NCBI GenBank assembly: GCA_964599695.1
Contig: CAZRGP010000014.1
Coordinates: 1-46,805, forward strand
Source of the DNA: RUG11783 sp964599695
Lineage (GTDB): Bacteria > Bacillota > Clostridia > Oscillospirales > Ruminococcaceae
Direction: 5' to 3'
DNA length: 46,805 bases
Every line of letters starts with the position of its first letter. Position 1 is the first letter of the stretch. Below are positions 31,751-39,568 of the stretch, piece by piece. The position numbers and the translations under genes were made by a program. The notes under the pieces were generated by a model, which was not told the DNA's origin, ran no database searches, and worked only from the letters and a program-made list of their open reading frames with translations.

Positions 31751-31760
31751 GTTCGGTGTA

Positions 31761-31790
31761 TTGAAAGGAAAACAGGATTTCGTTTATAAT
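31761..31790 (+). promoter_or_regulatory. Promoter of yebC
   Basis: TTGAAA (31761-31766), 18 bases, TATAAT (31785-31790). Confidence 0.65.
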
Positions 31791-31825
31791 ACGATGTGAA
31801 GTTTTCCTGAATTGGGGGGATTAAT

Positions 31826-32581
31826 ATGTCAGGACATTCCAAATGGAACAATATTAAGAGAAAGAAAGAAAAAGCAGACGGCGCGAAAGCCAAGGTCTTT
31901 ACCCGGTTCGCCAGGGAGATCGCAGTAGCAGTCAAGGAGGGAGGGAGCGCAGACCCCAATACGAACTCCAGACTCCGTGATGCCATCTCCAAGGCCAAGG
32001 CCAACAACGTACCGAATGACAACATCAAAAGGGTCATCGACAAGGCTTCCAGCGACACGGCATCTTATGAAAAGATCAATTATGAAGGCTATGGCTCCGG
32101 CGGCGTTGCTGTTATCGTAGAGACGCTCACGGACAACCGCAACAGGACAGCGGCGACGGTCCGCCACCTTTTCGATAAATACGGCGGAAACCTCGGAACG
32201 AACGGATGCGTTTCCTATATGTTCACCCAGAAGGGCCGCATCATCATCGAGGACGAAGACGGACTGGATTCCGACAAGCTCTTCGAAGAGGCGATGGAGA
32301 TCGACGGTGTCGATGACATCGAGATCGAGGAGACGGATGAGGAGATCACAGAGGCGGAAGTTACCACTGCGCCGAACGACATGCTGAAGGTCGCAGAGGA
32401 ACTGGAGAGCAAGGGTTATCACTTCTCTTCGGCTGAGGTCGCCTACATTCCTTCCACCTATACAAAACTCAGTGATGAGGAGCAGCTGAAGAACTTCGGC
32501 ACCATGATCGAGCTTCTTGATGAAGACGATGATGTCCAGGGCGTCTGGCACAACCTGGAAAACGAGGAAGACCTTCCGTAA
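31826..32581 (+). CDS. yebC: YebC/PmpR family protein
   Basis: This 251-residue cytosolic protein belongs to the DUF28/YebC family: it starts MSGHSKWNNIKRKKEKADGAK and has the family phrases NNVPNDNIKRVIDKA, YEGYGSGGVAVIVETLTDN and GCVSYMF. The family was long called a transcription regulator; more recent work links it to relief of ribosome stalling in translation. ATG at 31826 follows GGGGGG. It is monocistronic with its own promoter and terminator. Confidence 0.96.
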   Translation: MSGHSKWNNIKRKKEKADGAKAKVFTRFAREIAVAVKEGGSADPNTNSRLRDAISKAKANNVPNDNIKRVIDKASSDTASYEKINYEGYGSGGVAVIVETLTDNRNRTAATVRHLFDKYGGNLGTNGCVSYMFTQKGRIIIEDEDGLDSDKLFEEAMEIDGVDDIEIEETDEEITEAEVTTAPNDMLKVAEELESKGYHFSSAEVAYIPSTYTKLSDEEQLKNFGTMIELLDEDDDVQGVWHNLENEEDLP

Positions 32582-32590
32582 GGATCCTGA

Positions 32591-32616
32591 AAAAAGGCGA
32601 CGTTGGTCGCCTTTTT
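32591..32616 (+). terminator. Terminator after yebC
   Basis: GGCGAC, loop GTTG, GTCGCC, with A-run before and TTTTT after. Confidence 0.88.
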
Positions 32617-32632
32617 CTGCAGAGGAGAGTTT

Positions 32633-34282
32633 ATGTCTGAAAAAAAGAGATGTATGTGCTGCATGGAACCGGTTCCTGAAGAAGCTGCCGCGTGTCCCCA
32701 CTGCGGGTACAACGGCAGTCAGCAGAACGCAGACGGCGCCCTTCCTATCGGAACGCGCCTGAATAAGGGACGGTTTCTGGTCGGCAGGATAGAAGCGGTT
32801 CAGGCTGACTGTGTGGAGTATGCCGGATACGACGTCAAGGGCATGGAACGGTGCGTCGTCATGGAATATCTCCCTGCGGGCGGCGCTGTCCGCGCGCCCG
32901 GCGAACTTCTCCTTCAGGCAGCGCAGGACGCGACAAAAAAATACAAGGACGGACTGGCGAAGTTTATCCAGTTTTACGCAAAGTTTGATCACGCGCCGAA
33001 GGATTCCGCTGTACCAAGATTTATCGATTCCTTCGTGCAGAACGGGACAGGCTATGTCGTGTTCGCCAAATTCGAGGGAATGTCCCTGCGTGAACTGCTG
33101 AAATTCAACGGCGGTGTGCTTTCCGCAGAGCAGGCTCAGATCGTTCTGGCTCCGGTACTGCGCGGTCTGGAGTTCCTGCAGAGTCAGGGAGTGATCCACG
33201 GGAGCATATCACCGGACAACATCATGATCAACCGGAACGGCGATGTCTGCCTCACCGGCTTTTCCACTGACCCCTACGCTCCGGCGAACGGGACGAACGG
33301 GTATATCTCTCCGGAAGCGGAGAGCGGGAAGAAACTGACCCTTGCCAGCGATGTGTACAGCATCGGCGCTGTCTTCTACAGAAGCATGGTCGGTACGGTT
33401 CCCCAGGACGCCAAGCAGCGCTCCAACTACGACACCCTCGCTACTCCGAGGGAACTCAACGACACGATCCCCTGGGAGGTGTCCAACGCGGTGTGGCACG
33501 CCATGCTGGTGGATCCCGCGAAAAGGACCGGGACTATCTCGGAGTTCGTTTCCGCCCTGAAGGGGGAGGACGGGGAGTTTGTTGTTCCTTCGGCGGAGAC
33601 GGATCTTCCCGAGGAGGATACCGAGAGCGTAAAACGGGGGAAGAGAAAGAACCGCGACAGGGACGACAGCGAAGAGAAAAAGAAGAGCTTCTGGAGCATG
33701 CTGGCCATCCTCTCCGTTTCACTGTTCGTGGTGATGATCTTCGTATATATCTTCGGCGGCCTGATCAGCGGGATCGAGCAGAGAAGACGACAGGAACAGA
33801 TCGAGGAGAATCTCCACAATCAGACGGGGGAAATGACCGTTCCCGCCCCGGACTATATCGGTATCATGGTCGAGGACATGGAGTATGATACGCTTCAGTT
33901 TGACTATGTGCTGGTCAGTTCCTATGATCCGTCCAAAAGAGCCGGTCTCATCATCGGCCAGGATCCCCAGCCGGGAACAGGTCTGACGCAGGACGACAGG
34001 GTGATCCTGCTCTATGTCAACCGGGACACGCCGAAGTCGGTGATCCTCCCGGATTTCAACGGGCTGTATTATATGAATGCGAAGGCGCTTGCGGAGAGCC
34101 TGGGCCTTCAGGTGGAGCTGATCTATGAGGTGACGTCAGACGTCTACCCGGATCTTGTCTTCAAACAGAATGCGGAGGCTGGCATCGAGTTCCTGACCTC
34201 CAACATCCTGAAACTTACCGTGGCTAAGGCTCCGGAACCGGCACCGGTCCCGGAGGGGCAGCAGAGCGGGAATAACGGCTGA
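32633..34282 (+). CDS. Membrane pseudokinase with zinc ribbon and PASTA-like repeats
   Basis: This 549-residue protein has the plan of a Gram-positive Ser/Thr kinase but a dead active site. In order: a zinc ribbon (Cys7, Cys9/10, Cys21, Cys24), a kinase-like domain (about 39-310), a basic linker, one transmembrane helix (353-378), and two PASTA-type repeats outside the cell (about 403-470 and 472-535). The beta-3 lysine position is Met77 (VVMEYLP), the HRD motif reads HGS (189-191) and the DFG motif reads TGF (208-210); the SPE motif (226-228) and fold remain. It may bind ligand or partner instead of phosphorylating. ATG at 32633 follows AGAGGAGAG. Followed 19 bases later by a small gene. Confidence 0.85.
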   Translation: MSEKKRCMCCMEPVPEEAAACPHCGYNGSQQNADGALPIGTRLNKGRFLVGRIEAVQADCVEYAGYDVKGMERCVVMEYLPAGGAVRAPGELLLQAAQDATKKYKDGLAKFIQFYAKFDHAPKDSAVPRFIDSFVQNGTGYVVFAKFEGMSLRELLKFNGGVLSAEQAQIVLAPVLRGLEFLQSQGVIHGSISPDNIMINRNGDVCLTGFSTDPYAPANGTNGYISPEAESGKKLTLASDVYSIGAVFYRSMVGTVPQDAKQRSNYDTLATPRELNDTIPWEVSNAVWHAMLVDPAKRTGTISEFVSALKGEDGEFVVPSAETDLPEEDTESVKRGKRKNRDRDDSEEKKKSFWSMLAILSVSLFVVMIFVYIFGGLISGIEQRRRQEQIEENLHNQTGEMTVPAPDYIGIMVEDMEYDTLQFDYVLVSSYDPSKRAGLIIGQDPQPGTGLTQDDRVILLYVNRDTPKSVILPDFNGLYYMNAKALAESLGLQVELIYEVTSDVYPDLVFKQNAEAGIEFLTSNILKLTVAKAPEPAPVPEGQQSGNNG

Positions 34283-34301
34283 AACAGAAGGAGTTTACGA
34301 T

Positions 34302-34544
34302 ATGATCAATCCAATGGATATCCTCAAGGTAAAAGGGATGTGGGACAGGTTCCGGAACGATCATCCCAAACTTATCGCTTTCGGAAAGGCGGTGAGGGGA
34401 GGATACATTCAGGAAGGGACCGTATTTGATCTCACGGTGACGGATCCCGAAGGAAAGAGCATCCGGACCAATTTCCGGCTGTCCGGAGAGGATCTTGCCC
34501 TGTTCCGCGAGCTGGCGGAGATCCTGAGGGGATCCTCTGTCTGA
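34302..34544 (+). CDS. Small protein of unknown function
   Basis: This 80-residue protein is not recognised. It has a helical start (MDILKVKGMWDRFRNDHPK), a beta pair (GTVFDLTVTDPEGKSIRTNFRLS) and a final helix (EDLALFRELAEILRG). ATG at 34302 follows AAGGAG. It is the second gene of a unit with the pseudokinase, so a partner role is possible. Confidence 0.7.
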   Translation: MINPMDILKVKGMWDRFRNDHPKLIAFGKAVRGGYIQEGTVFDLTVTDPEGKSIRTNFRLSGEDLALFRELAEILRGSSV

Positions 34545-34581
34545 CCGCTTTAAACGGATAAAAAATTTTTGGCGCATTCTA

Positions 34582-34610
34582 TTGACTTGTCCTTTCCGAC
34601 GGGATAGAAT
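34582..34610 (+). promoter_or_regulatory. Promoter of the met T-box and metNIQ operon
   Basis: TTGACT (34582-34587), 17 bases, TAGAAT (34605-34610). Confidence 0.7.
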
Positions 34611-34617
34611 GTGTGCA

Positions 34618-34879
34618 ATATCTGAATCATGCAAAGGCAAAGAAGAGAAGAGTACGCTGCGGATGAAAGCCACAGAGAGTCCCGGTAGCTGAAAAGGGAT
34701 GCGGACGAGGCGGCGGAACATGGTCTCGGAGCCGCTTGGCCGATATTTAGGTCAAGACGGGAGCGCCCGTAATCGCGCCGGGGTGTGTTGGCACTTCACG
34801 AGGCCTGTTTTGTGAGAAACAGGCGAAACAAGGTGGTATCGCGACTATACTGTCGTCCTTGAGGGGACGGCAGTTTTTT
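34618..34879 (+). promoter_or_regulatory. T-box riboswitch, methionine specific
   Basis: This fills the 348-base gap before metN. A long stem I (about 34640-34740) carries AGAGA and the distal GGTAG/GGGATGCGG loops; on its 3' side the specifier position reads ATG (34720-34722, in GGAACATGG), the methionine codon. The antiterminator holds the T-box sequence AAGGTGGTATCGCG (34830-34843), whose TGG would pair with the tRNA end. The terminator is CTGTCGTCC, loop TTGA, GGGGACGGCAG, TTTTTT (34850-34879). Uncharged tRNA-Met would switch on methionine import. Confidence 0.92.
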
Positions 34880-34892
34880 GTTTAGGAGGAAT

Positions 34893-35918
34893 ATGGCAGA
34901 TACAGAGAAAAACATCATACAGATCGATGGATTGAGAAAAGTCTACGCGGACGGAAACGGAACCGTGACCGCGCTGGATGGGATCTCTCTCGAAGTCCGT
35001 GAAGGGGAGATCTTCGGCATCATCGGTCTGTCCGGAGCAGGAAAGAGCACCCTGGTCCGATGTATCAATCTTCTTGAGGTCCCGACGGAGGGATCGGTCA
35101 TCGTGGACGGAAAGAATCTGGCCAAGCTGGGGGAGGGAGATCTTCTCGAGGCAAGAAGGAATATCGGGATGATCTTCCAGCACTTCAATCTGCTTCAGCA
35201 GCGGACAGCACTGGAAAATGTGTGTTTCCCGCTGGAGATCGCCGGCGTAAAGAAAGAGGAAGCGCGCTCGAGAGCGCTCCGCCTTCTGAAGACGGTGGGA
35301 CTGGAGGACAGGGCTGGCGCCTATCCTTCCCAGCTTTCCGGAGGCATGCAGCAGAGAGTCGCCATCGCGCGGGCACTGGCGAATGAGCCGAAGGTTCTTC
35401 TCTGTGATGAGGCTACTTCCGCTCTGGACCCCAAGACCACGCTCCAGATCCTGGAGCTCCTGCAGGAGATCAACCGGGAGATGGGCGTCACCATCGTGGT
35501 GATCACCCATGAGATGCGTGTCATTGAAAGGATCTGCTCCAGAGTCGCGATTCTCGCGGAGAGCAGAGTGGTGGAGAGCGGCGAGGTCAGTGAAGTGTTC
35601 CGGCATCCAAAGACCGTGGCGGCGAAACAGCTCATTTTCCCTCAGGGAGAGAAGACCGAGACGTTCCGGGGAGGAAAGAGGATACTGAGGCTCGCCTTTG
35701 ACGGTACGACAACCGATCAGCCCATCGTCGCCAATATGGTCCTTGCCTGCGGGGAAGCGGTGAATATCCTGGCGGCGGACACCAAACTGATCGACGGCAA
35801 AGCTCTTGGGCAGATGGTGCTCCAGCTGCCGGAGAACGAAGCGGCCGCAGAGCGGATGCTCGCTTTCCTGGATCAGGAAAAAGTGTCCTATACGGAGGTG
35901 AATGATGTTCGATTCTAA
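34893..35918 (+). CDS. metN: Methionine ABC transporter, ATP-binding protein
   Basis: This 341-residue ATPase drives methionine import. It has Walker A GLSGAGKST (about residues 45-53), the Q-loop phrase MIFQHFNLLQQR, signature LSGGMQQR, Walker B VLLCDEATSALD, and a C-terminal NIL domain (about 260-341) that senses methionine in MetN proteins. ATG at 34893 follows TAGGAGGA, just after the T-box terminator. It overlaps metI by 14 bases. Confidence 0.95.
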   Translation: MADTEKNIIQIDGLRKVYADGNGTVTALDGISLEVREGEIFGIIGLSGAGKSTLVRCINLLEVPTEGSVIVDGKNLAKLGEGDLLEARRNIGMIFQHFNLLQQRTALENVCFPLEIAGVKKEEARSRALRLLKTVGLEDRAGAYPSQLSGGMQQRVAIARALANEPKVLLCDEATSALDPKTTLQILELLQEINREMGVTIVVITHEMRVIERICSRVAILAESRVVESGEVSEVFRHPKTVAAKQLIFPQGEKTETFRGGKRILRLAFDGTTTDQPIVANMVLACGEAVNILAADTKLIDGKALGQMVLQLPENEAAAERMLAFLDQEKVSYTEVNDVRF

Positions 35919-36600
35919 GATGATCTCGCTGATTGGGACCGGGCTCACCGAAAGCCTGTATATGACCTTTTTTGCCACGCTGTTTGCATACGTTATCGGG
36001 CTTCCCGTCGGTCTGATCCTAGCGATCAGTTCCCCGGAAGGGATCCGGCCGAACAAGGGGCTGAACACCGTTCTGGGCGGGATCGTGAATTTCCTGCGGT
36101 CGGTGCCGTTCATCATCCTGGCGGTGGCTATCATACCGTTCACGCGCTTTGTGACGGGAACGTCCATCGGATCCACCGCCACCATCGTCCCCCTTGTTGT
36201 CGCTTCGGCGCCTCTTGTTGCCCGGTCGGTGGAGAGTTCGGTCAAAGGGGTGGACAGCGGCGTTGTGGAAGCCGCGCGCAGCATGGGAGCTTCCACCTGG
36301 CAGATCATCCGGAAGGTATTCCTTCCCGAAGCGCTTCCATCCCTGATCACCGGAGCTGCCAGCGCTACGATCACGACCCTCGGTTTTTCCGCCATGGCAG
36401 GTGCTTTCGGCGGGAGCGGACTTGGAGCGATCGCCATAAACTACGGGTACTATCGAGGTCAGGCGGACATCATGTATGTCATGGTGATCCTGCTCGTCCT
36501 CCTGGTACATGTCATACAGAAGATCGGAGAGAGACTGTCCGTCCGGGTCGACAAAACGATCCGGGGCGGCGGGACAGTTCCTTCCGAGGAAAGCAATTGA
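35905..36600 (+). CDS. metI: Methionine ABC transporter, permease
   Basis: This 231-residue membrane protein has five transmembrane segments and the coupling loop EAARSMGASTWQIIRKVFLPEALPSL (EAA motif, about residues 122-147), typical of MetI. ATG at 35905 is preferred to the in-frame ATG at 35902 because of its six-base distance to GGAGGT. It pairs with MetN as a homodimer each. Confidence 0.95.
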   Translation: MFDSKMISLIGTGLTESLYMTFFATLFAYVIGLPVGLILAISSPEGIRPNKGLNTVLGGIVNFLRSVPFIILAVAIIPFTRFVTGTSIGSTATIVPLVVASAPLVARSVESSVKGVDSGVVEAARSMGASTWQIIRKVFLPEALPSLITGAASATITTLGFSAMAGAFGGSGLGAIAINYGYYRGQADIMYVMVILLVLLVHVIQKIGERLSVRVDKTIRGGGTVPSEESN

Positions 36601-36626
36601 TCAATAAAAGAAAAGGAGATACAAAA

Positions 36627-37436
36627 ATGAAGAAGATTATTGCTGTTTTGTTCACACTGGTGCTCGCGTTCGCACTGGTAAGCTGCGGAAGCCAGGGAGG
36701 CTCATCCGAGACCACCGTCCTGAAGGTCGGCGCATCTCCTTCTCCCCATGCGGAGATCCTGGAGGTCGTGAAGGATGACCTGGCCAAACAGGGTATCGAA
36801 CTGGAGATCGTGGAGTTTGACGACTATGTTCTCCCCAACACCAGCACGGAAGACGGAAGCATCGACGCCAACTACTTCCAGCACACCCCTTATCTGGAGG
36901 ATTTTAATGCGACGAGAGGCACACATCTCGTATCGGTGGCGGTCATCCACTATGAGCCGCTCGGGATCTACGGCGGAAAGAGTAGCTCTCTTGATCTTGC
37001 TGACGGTGCAGTGATCGGAGTGCCCAACGACACTTCAAACGAGGCGAGAGCCCTTCTGCTTCTTGAAGCGAACGGACTGATCACTCTGGATCCCGGTGCC
37101 GGACTGAATGCCACGGTGCTGGATATCACTTCCAATCCGAAGAACCTGAAGATCGAGGAGATCGAGGCTGCACAGCTCACCGCTCACCTCAGCGATCTGG
37201 ATCTCGCAGTCATCAACGGAAACTATGCCGTTCAGGGAGGCCTCAGCGCGGAAGACGCCATCGCCATCGAGGACAAGGATTCCGAGGCTGCCAACATTTA
37301 CGGAAACGTTCTAGTCGTAAAGGAAGGCAACGAAAAGAATCCGGCAATCCTTGCCCTGGCAGATGCCCTTCGCAGCGAAGAAGTGCGCAAGTTCATCGAG
37401 GACAACTACGCCGGAACCGTTGTCCCGAAATTCTAA
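36627..37436 (+). CDS. metQ: Methionine-binding lipoprotein
   Basis: This 269-residue protein starts with a lipoprotein signal (MKKIIAVLFTLVLAFALVSCG, with the lipid-bearing cysteine about residue 20), followed by the NlpA/MetQ domain: LKVGASPSPHAEILE, NYFQHTPYL, IPNDTSN-like VPNDTSNEARALLLLE, and VINGNYA. It binds methionine outside the membrane and delivers it to MetNI. ATG at 36627 follows AAAGGAGA. It ends the T-box controlled operon. Confidence 0.95.
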   Translation: MKKIIAVLFTLVLAFALVSCGSQGGSSETTVLKVGASPSPHAEILEVVKDDLAKQGIELEIVEFDDYVLPNTSTEDGSIDANYFQHTPYLEDFNATRGTHLVSVAVIHYEPLGIYGGKSSSLDLADGAVIGVPNDTSNEARALLLLEANGLITLDPGAGLNATVLDITSNPKNLKIEEIEAAQLTAHLSDLDLAVINGNYAVQGGLSAEDAIAIEDKDSEAANIYGNVLVVKEGNEKNPAILALADALRSEEVRKFIEDNYAGTVVPKF

Positions 37437-37453
37437 ACACCGAACCCGATACA

Positions 37454-37497
37454 AACGGGAAGGGATCCCGGATAAAGGATCCCTTCCCGTTATTTTT
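37454..37497 (+). terminator. Terminator after metQ
   Basis: AACGGGAAGGGATCC and GGATCCCTTCCCGTT form a perfect 15-bp stem with an eight-base loop, followed by ATTTTTAT. Confidence 0.92.
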
Positions 37498-37502
37498 ATC
37501 TG

Positions 37503-38147
37503 TTAGACCTGAGACATGCGTACCAGTTTTTTCCGGTCAGCGATGCGGTAGTTTCTTCCCTTTTTCTCCAGGACACCGTCTTCCGTCAGGGCGCCCATGA
37601 GACGCAGCAGGTGCCGGTAACTCGTGCTGATCGCGTAGGTGATCTCGGTGAGCGGCATCGTGATCACGCCGTCAGACTCGTTCTGAAGAAGATAGGAGCA
37701 CAGCCTTGTCATGGCGTCCGCGGAGAGGGCGGAGACGTAGTTGTTGTTCCGATACCACCATATGAGGGCAGCGTTGTGCCCGAGCCTGTAGGCGAGGGAG
37801 GCATTGGTGCGGATGAGAGCCTTCGCTGCGGAAAAGGGGAGAGCGAGGCATACGGTCCTGGACAGAACAAGAATGGTGTTGCAGGAGTTCTCCTGCTCAA
37901 GCAGAAGCTCCATTTCGCCGAATGTGGCTCCTTTTCCCGCTTCACCGAAGGAGAGGAGCTTGCCTTCGGAGTTGTATGTCTGGATCCTTGTGTTTCCGGA
38001 TATAACGAAATACAGAGCGGGGACCGGATACCCCTGCTCCAGGATCGATTCTCCCTTCTGGAACACCACCGGGGTCACCTGATCCCGCTTCAGGCCGTAC
38101 TCTTTCAGAAGTTCGTCTGTTCCCTCCGGATAAGCTGTCTTTTGCAT
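37503..38147 (-). CDS. Crp/Fnr-family transcriptional regulator
   Basis: This 214-residue protein has a cyclic-nucleotide-binding-like domain (about 24-130, with GESILEQGYPVPALYFVISGNTRI and GATFGEMELLLE) and a C-terminal winged helix (about 145-205; PLTEITYAISTSYRHLLRLMGALTEDGVL). There is no cysteine cluster as in Fnr, and the effector is unknown; Cfa/Yeil-type relatives in clostridia have similar length. ATG at 38147 follows GGAGGA. It is divergent from an MFS transporter, with a double palindrome between, so it likely controls both itself and the transporter. Confidence 0.88.
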   Translation of the reverse strand: MQKTAYPEGTDELLKEYGLKRDQVTPVVFQKGESILEQGYPVPALYFVISGNTRIQTYNSEGKLLSFGEAGKGATFGEMELLLEQENSCNTILVLSRTVCLALPFSAAKALIRTNASLAYRLGHNAALIWWYRNNNYVSALSADAMTRLCSYLLQNESDGVITMPLTEITYAISTSYRHLLRLMGALTEDGVLEKKGRNYRIADRKKLVRMSQV

Positions 38148-38163
38148 GGAAAAATCCTCCGTA

Positions 38164-38190
38164 ACACATGTAATATGACATGTGTCATAT
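38164..38190. promoter_or_regulatory. Overlapping palindromes, likely operator of the Crp-type regulator
   Basis: ACACATGT (38164-38171) and ACATGTGT (38178-38185) are an inverted repeat with a six-base gap; ATATGACA (38173-38180) and TGTCATAT (38183-38190) form a second one with a two-base gap. On the minus strand a TTGACA (38196-38201) precedes them, so binding would lie inside the regulator's promoter region and near the -35 of the divergent transporter gene. Confidence 0.65.
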
Positions 38191-38246
38191 TCCGTTGTCA
38201 ATAGTGTCTGATAGAATTGAAGAAGAAAATCAGGTAGGTGGATAAT

Positions 38247-39461
38247 ATGCAGACAAACGACAACAACAAGGCCAGGATCCGGATATTCATGGTCTATTCC
38301 TGTATCATGATGTTCGCTTTTTCCCTGTCGAGCTCCATGTACAGCAGCCTTGCTCCCTTCATCATCCGGCATTACGGTGCGACGCTGACGGAGTCTTCTC
38401 TGTTTACCATCTCCTCCAGCATCGGGAATCTGCTGATCAACCTTCTCATCATCCGGATGGCGGACCGCTACGACAAGGCCAGACTGCTGGCGGTGCTGTG
38501 CTTCGTCATCACCGCTGCGCTGCTGACCATCGGATCCGCTCCCGTCATGGGCGTATATCTCATCGCGAACTGCGTCAACGGCATGGTGGGTTACTGGATC
38601 GACAATCTGACCACGGCATATGTCAGTGATCTCTACGGTGAGCAGAGGGGAAGATATATCGGAATACTGTACACCCTTTTCGCGGTGGGAAGCGCTGTTG
38701 CCCCCACCTTCAACACCATCGTGCTGGAACTCCTCCATCTGGACTGGTCCGGAAGCTACAAGATCACCGGATTCTTTTTCCTGCTGACCGCGATCAGCTA
38801 TCTGCTGATCCTCATTCTGGTCAAACAGCCTGTTATCGGCCAGCAGCAGGCGGAAGAGGAGAAGGAGGAGGCAGGGAAACTGTCCATCTCCGAGATGATC
38901 CGCAGCAGGAACATGCTCGCTCTCATCATCTCCGGGATCACGATGGCGTTCTATGGCTATTTCTCCGGCATGCTGCCCACCTTCTTCAGTTTTACGAATC
39001 CCGAGGTATACACGACAGCACTGCGCAATTTCATCCTAACCTGCTATACGGTAGGTCAGATGGTGAGCCGCTTCCTGTACATCCCCCTGGCTCCCAGACT
39101 GAATCCGATACGTTATCTGAGGTTCCAGTCCCTGTTCTGCACCGTGTGCAGTCTGACCTGTCTTCTTGTGGACAAACCGGTCGTATGGATGATCCTCATG
39201 TTCGCCAGCGGTGTCATCAGCGGAAGCGCGTACACCATGACCATCGTACTGACCTGTGACGAGTATCCGGATCACTCCTCCTCCGCGAATGCTGCCACCG
39301 GTTTCGCGTCCGGGATCGCCTATCTTGTCGCGACACCGATCATGAACCTGATCGCGGACAACATCTCCTTCTTCGTCGCAATGGTCATACCGATCTTCTT
39401 CGGTTTTGCCACTTTCTTCATCTATCAGTTCATGTACAAGGAACACAGGCTGGGAAGATGA
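38247..39461 (+). CDS. Major facilitator superfamily transporter
   Basis: This 404-residue protein has twelve transmembrane segments in two halves joined by a charged loop (QQQAEEEKEEAGK, about 205-220). The loop after helix 2 (RMADRYDKARLL) is the MFS motif A variant. The substrate cannot be told from sequence. ATG at 38247 lies just after AGGTAGGTGG. It shares its upstream region with the Crp-type regulator. No terminator is visible behind it. Confidence 0.85.
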   Translation: MQTNDNNKARIRIFMVYSCIMMFAFSLSSSMYSSLAPFIIRHYGATLTESSLFTISSSIGNLLINLLIIRMADRYDKARLLAVLCFVITAALLTIGSAPVMGVYLIANCVNGMVGYWIDNLTTAYVSDLYGEQRGRYIGILYTLFAVGSAVAPTFNTIVLELLHLDWSGSYKITGFFFLLTAISYLLILILVKQPVIGQQQAEEEKEEAGKLSISEMIRSRNMLALIISGITMAFYGYFSGMLPTFFSFTNPEVYTTALRNFILTCYTVGQMVSRFLYIPLAPRLNPIRYLRFQSLFCTVCSLTCLLVDKPVVWMILMFASGVISGSAYTMTIVLTCDEYPDHSSSANAATGFASGIAYLVATPIMNLIADNISFFVAMVIPIFFGFATFFIYQFMYKEHRLGR

Positions 39462-39506
39462 GGAAATATGACAAATCGGCGTTGTTTTTTTCGCTCAGTA
39501 TGTCAA

Positions 39507-39537
39507 TTTACTTCGCATATATCCTCGAAGTAAAATT
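39507..39537 (+). promoter_or_regulatory. Inverted repeat overlapping the promoter of the NDT cluster
   Basis: TTTACTTCG (39507-39515) and CGAAGTAAA (39526-39534) are a perfect 9-bp inverted repeat with a ten-base gap. TTTACT (39507-39512), 18 bases, TAAAAT (39531-39536) can be read as the promoter, so the repeat covers both -35 and -10. No T-run follows, hence I favour an operator over a terminator. Confidence 0.55.
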
Positions 39538-39568
39538 AAATAAGAATAATTCATAATGGAGGGTCACG

